In this document: piece after piece, positions 6,597-9,376 of the stretch
Layout of the letters: the number at the start of each line of letters is the position of its first letter
Numbering within the stretch: the first letter of the stretch is position 1
Origin: Thermoplasmatota archaeon
GTDB lineage: Archaea > Thermoplasmatota > E2 > DHVEG-1
Direction of reading: 5' to 3'
DNA length: 9,376 nt
NCBI GenBank assembly: GCA_016930995.1
Contig: JAFGFQ010000146.1
Location: 1-9,376 of the forward strand
Position numbers and translations under genes: made by a program
Notes under the pieces: generated by a model
The model's database searches: none
What the model saw: only the letters and a program-made list of their open reading frames with translations
What the model was told of the DNA's origin: nothing

Positions 6597-9266
6597 TTAA
6601 ATGATGATATAGATAAAGAAAAGAAACCCATTTACCGATTTTGTTATTTCAGGGAGTCCATCGGCAGATACAGCCACGGTAATAATGATATTCCCGAAAC
6701 CAAAAACCGGAGAGTCTTCTATTGTTGCACTGTTGCTGACGTCGATTTTTTCTATCGATCCTGATAATATGTTCCCTAGGAAGATGAAGTTCCCATCGAC
6801 AGTTATCGACCAGTTTATGTTTGTTGCAGCTATTTCACCAGTACTCCAAATATCTGCGCCGATGCTACAGAACCCTCCGCTAATTATACCGATCTCTAGT
6901 TGAGGTTGAAGATCTGTTATAGTGACCAGAAGTGCTTCAGACCAGTCGCTTTGCAGATCGTTTTGGTCTTTTGCTTTGACCTTCACTTCATAAATTCCCG
7001 GAGATCCCCATTGGTATGTACTCTGTGCTGTAGCCCCTGAGGGGTATGGACCAAGCCAGTTAGTGGTGTACGAACCAAATGACCATTGATACCATACTTG
7101 ATCCTCATCAGGATCCGTTGTATTTGAAGAAAAGGCATATTCCATATTAATTCCACCGGTGAGAGGACCGGTTGGTGTATTCGGTTTTAAGGGTGGGCTA
7201 TTTGTTCCATTTATTATGATGGTTTGACCTTCGATCGGCAGATAATTCTGTTTTGTTACTGTGACATACATCGTCCCTGGTGATGACGGGGAGAGACTAA
7301 AGGTTATCTCACCTGTCCCATCGGTTGTTCCAGTAAGATAGACATCCGTTCCTTTCCAGAGGCATACATATGCGTCGGTGAGTGGTATGCTTCCTGAAGT
7401 AACAGAGATCGTGAATGAAGAAGGACCCACAGGGAGTTGTGAAGGATAAATCGCAGTCATGCTTATCGGGTTTTCTTTCCAGAGTGGAAGTTCAGGATCG
7501 CCGAGCAATGTTAATTCTGTGAAACAATATTTTGATATTGATGTGCTCTCGACCTCATCATTTTTATGATCGGAAAAAGCAGTCCCAAGTTTATACAAAT
7601 TATCCTGAAAAATTGACTTGAAGAACTCCACGTCATAACCCATTGAAAGTGTGTTATAATCGCCGACATAATACCAACCATACCGTGAGTTTCCAATAAA
7701 TGCAACTCCGCCACCATTACTATTCCGTACAAAATGTTCAGCAATACAATTTGGGCTATCATATGCCGCTGGGTCACACCCCATGGAATAGAGAATCCCC
7801 TGTTTATTTCCATTTGTTAACGCATCCATATCTGCATTCCACAGACCGATGTCGTGGTTCACATATCCGGTACCCATAAAATCAGAGCCTGAATGATCAG
7901 CGTGGTTCATGAGATTCTGCCCTGCGTTAAGTGCACTGATAACATTTGTTCTATGATTTCCACTGTCACTGTCATAGACGGTAGTCATGATCCAGCTTGA
8001 GGGAACATACGAGGTATCAATGTTTATCTTGCATTGTTGTGCATGGGTATGGCTATCTAAATCAAAACCAAAGAATCCTGCATTTTTTGCAAAGTCCGTC
8101 AGTGAGGGATTTTTTTCATAGGTCATTATCTTGTTTATAAAATTCCCTATTTTTCCTGTCCCGGATCCCGTTCCTGTTACTGATGCACGACCGACATGCA
8201 CCTCACAGATCCAATCAGAATCGAAATCTGCGTAGTATGCATCGTTTGGGACTGGGTCTGGATCAACTGATGAAAACGTTCTATAATGACAAGGAACAAC
8301 ATCCACATCACCACCTAGAAGGATGTATCTCGTCCCCCAATTCGTATAAACATCCTGGACAAAAGACCTAATCTTATCGACTGAGGAACCACTATACCCT
8401 CCACTATTGTAAATCCATGTTGTTGTGACAATATTCGCAGGTATGCCTTTTTTTGTTTTCCAGTCTTTCAATGGTTGAAATGCATCTACCCAGCTGTCCT
8501 GGGTGATAATGACATAGTCATAATTCCCAGGGTCGACTCCTATTTTTTGAGATATTGCTGAAGAGTGAAGTACGACATCGTCAGGGTTGATGACCATATT
8601 CTCTAGCATGTGTTGTATCATTTCTTGCTCGCTAGATGCGATGTGGTGTGGGAGATAATCTCCATAGATGTATCCACTAGTTCCTTCAATCGTGAAGGTT
8701 ATTGAACGAATAAATGAGAGTTTCTTTTGCGAGGGGAGGTAATGAATTGGATATAAAATGATTGAGGCGATACTTTGCCCAGCAAGATCACTTTGACTGA
8801 TTAACTCCACAGATTTTGATGGATATATTTGATTTGATTGATAGGTCTGAAAATCAGGGCGGATAAAATCATGGTCTTCTGGTTTCCTGTTCAATGGTGA
8901 TGCTGGTTGTGCAGGGTACACAAGATATGTGCCTTTGAGGGTTTGTTCTTTTATTTCGTCTATGTGAATGGTCGTTGCTTTCATCCCCGATGGAAGAGCT
9001 ATCCGTATATTTTTAATTGGTAACATTGGTTTTCCTATCTCGGTGGTAGATTTACCTTCGGAAAGGTAAATGGGGTTATATCCTTCTTTAAAGAAAAACA
9101 AAAAATCATTTTCCGAAAATGATACTGTTAGTGTTTTTTGAAATGTAATTTTCTGGGTGCTTTCATTGGTCTGCCCAGAGATTGTATATGAGACAAGTGT
9201 CGTCAAAAACAAACTACTGATGATTATTGAAAGGACTCTATTTTGTAAGGATCTATTTTGGTGTAT
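6597..9266 (-). CDS. Secreted gingipain-type (C25) cysteine protease with PKD-like domain
   Basis: An extracellular cysteine endopeptidase of clan CD, family C25, that would degrade environmental protein outside the cell. The 889-residue form described here starts at an ATA codon; see the separate finding. Layout: signal peptide (1 to about 32; Arg5 and Arg10, then a hydrophobic core VLSIIISSLFLTTLV); a beta-rich propeptide (about 40-235); a catalytic domain (about 245-600) with LLGGDVDVVP (316-325), NHADHSG holding the likely catalytic His458, SMGCDPAAYD holding Cys497, VAFIGNSRYGW (521-531) and LLGDPELPLW (587-596); an Ig-like domain (600-688); a PKD-like domain (690-785) with TDPDEDQVWYQWSFG and WLGPYPSG; and a final beta domain (about 788-889) ending in the hydrophobic FLFFIYIII. 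The dyad and surrounding motifs look intact, so it is probably active. No arginine or lysine follows the hydrophobic end, so it may be a buried strand or an anchor. Gene finders would probably start it at TTG 9212, which removes half of the signal peptide. It is monocistronic and ends 15 bp from the convergent transporter gene. Confidence 0.9.
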   Translation of the reverse strand: MHQNRSLQNRVLSIIISSLFLTTLVSYTISGQTNESTQKITFQKTLTVSFSENDFLFFFKEGYNPIYLSEGKSTTEIGKPMLPIKNIRIALPSGMKATTIHIDEIKEQTLKGTYLVYPAQPASPLNRKPEDHDFIRPDFQTYQSNQIYPSKSVELISQSDLAGQSIASIILYPIHYLPSQKKLSFIRSITFTIEGTSGYIYGDYLPHHIASSEQEMIQHMLENMVINPDDVVLHSSAISQKIGVDPGNYDYVIITQDSWVDAFQPLKDWKTKKGIPANIVTTTWIYNSGGYSGSSVDKIRSFVQDVYTNWGTRYILLGGDVDVVPCHYRTFSSVDPDPVPNDAYYADFDSDWICEVHVGRASVTGTGSGTGKIGNFINKIMTYEKNPSLTDFAKNAGFFGFDLDSHTHAQQCKINIDTSYVPSSWIMTTVYDSDSGNHRTNVISALNAGQNLMNHADHSGSDFMGTGYVNHDIGLWNADMDALTNGNKQGILYSMGCDPAAYDSPNCIAEHFVRNSNGGGVAFIGNSRYGWYYVGDYNTLSMGYDVEFFKSIFQDNLYKLGTAFSDHKNDEVESTSISKYCFTELTLLGDPELPLWKENPISMTAIYPSQLPVGPSSFTISVTSGSIPLTDAYVCLWKGTDVYLTGTTDGTGEITFSLSPSSPGTMYVTVTKQNYLPIEGQTIIINGTNSPPLKPNTPTGPLTGGINMEYAFSSNTTDPDEDQVWYQWSFGSYTTNWLGPYPSGATAQSTYQWGSPGIYEVKVKAKDQNDLQSDWSEALLVTITDLQPQLEIGIISGGFCSIGADIWSTGEIAATNINWSITVDGNFIFLGNILSGSIEKIDVSNSATIEDSPVFGFGNIIITVAVSADGLPEITKSVNGFLFFIYIII

Positions 9267-9314
9267 TTGGTATTCCCCCTAATATTTATAACAAAGGGCT
9301 TTGAGATATATAAA
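9264..9314 (-). promoter_or_regulatory. Promoter, ribosome binding site and probable AUA start of the C25 protease gene
   Basis: On the minus strand a strong TATA box, TTTATATA, lies at 9314-9307. It is followed by AGGGGG (9280-9275) and, 8 nt later, an in-frame ATA codon at 9266-9264. A transcript starting about 25 nt after the box would begin near 9285 and carry a leader of about 20 nt with the ribosome binding site. The same GGGG-AATA-N4-start arrangement precedes the small secreted protein gene, where the start codon is ATG. An in-frame TAG at 9281-9279 limits any further extension upstream. Confidence 0.6.
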
Positions 9315-9376
9315 TTTAGCGAGATATTCTATCGTAATATTTCTTACATAGTGGTTTTTGTATAAAATTTTATTTG
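9315..9376. other. AT-rich edge of the window with no gene seen
   Basis: The last 62 bases are AT-rich and non-coding as far as can be seen. They may hold upstream promoter elements of the protease gene or part of a neighbouring intergenic region. No repeat, RNA or ORF can be supported here. Confidence 0.4.

Noticed and set aside
1..9376. CRISPR arrays, tRNA genes, insertion sequences, defence systems or other mobile elements.
   Set aside because: No regularly spaced repeats, cloverleaf-like sequences, transposase or integrase motifs, or terminal inverted repeats were seen on either strand.

Overview
The window looks archaeal, most likely from an uncultured, protein-degrading Thermoplasmatota-type organism (for example the sediment MBG-D/Thermoprofundales group); the lineage is an inference. 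The evidence is: TATA boxes of the TTTATATA type upstream of genes, poly-T tracts downstream, GGAGG-like ribosome binding sites, a TYW3/Taw3 wybutosine methyltransferase (a family of Archaea and eukaryotes), and a large secreted gingipain-type (C25) protease with a PKD-like domain. There are no tRNA or rRNA genes, CRISPR arrays, insertion sequences or phage genes.

Layout. Positions 1-120 are AT-rich, with poly-T (minus strand) terminator-like tracts. Next is a small secreted protein of unknown function (114-446, minus) with its own promoter. From about 4056 down to 503 runs a compact minus-strand operon of four genes: a 57-residue one-helix membrane protein, a sodium/solute symporter joined to it by a TGATG overlap, a lysine 6-dehydrogenase-like enzyme, and Taw3 joined by an ATGA overlap. 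A 143-bp divergent promoter region (4057-4199) separates it from a plus-strand pair: a phenylacetate-CoA ligase (4200-5492) and, 12 bp later, an AEC-family (auxin efflux carrier-like) membrane transporter. Convergent with that pair, and only 15 bp away, is the C25 protease (6597 to about 9266, minus), with its promoter at the right edge.

Together the genes suggest a peptide- and amino-acid-fermenting lifestyle. A secreted protease makes peptides and amino acids. A Na+-coupled importer with a small accessory subunit sits with an NAD(P)-dependent amino acid dehydrogenase that probably acts on lysine. An aryl-acid:CoA ligase is paired with a carrier that may move the aromatic acid. Taw3 (tRNA-Phe position 37 modification) appears to be a housekeeping gene in the operon tail.

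I do not see a clearly new multi-gene system. The points most worth checking are: (i) the protease seems to start at an AUA codon, because its signal peptide lies upstream of every ordinary start codon; (ii) the tiny symporter partner gene, which is easily missed; (iii) the very similar promoter and leader layout of the two secreted-protein genes; (iv) the ligase-transporter pair; and (v) the small secreted protein, which I cannot assign to a family.
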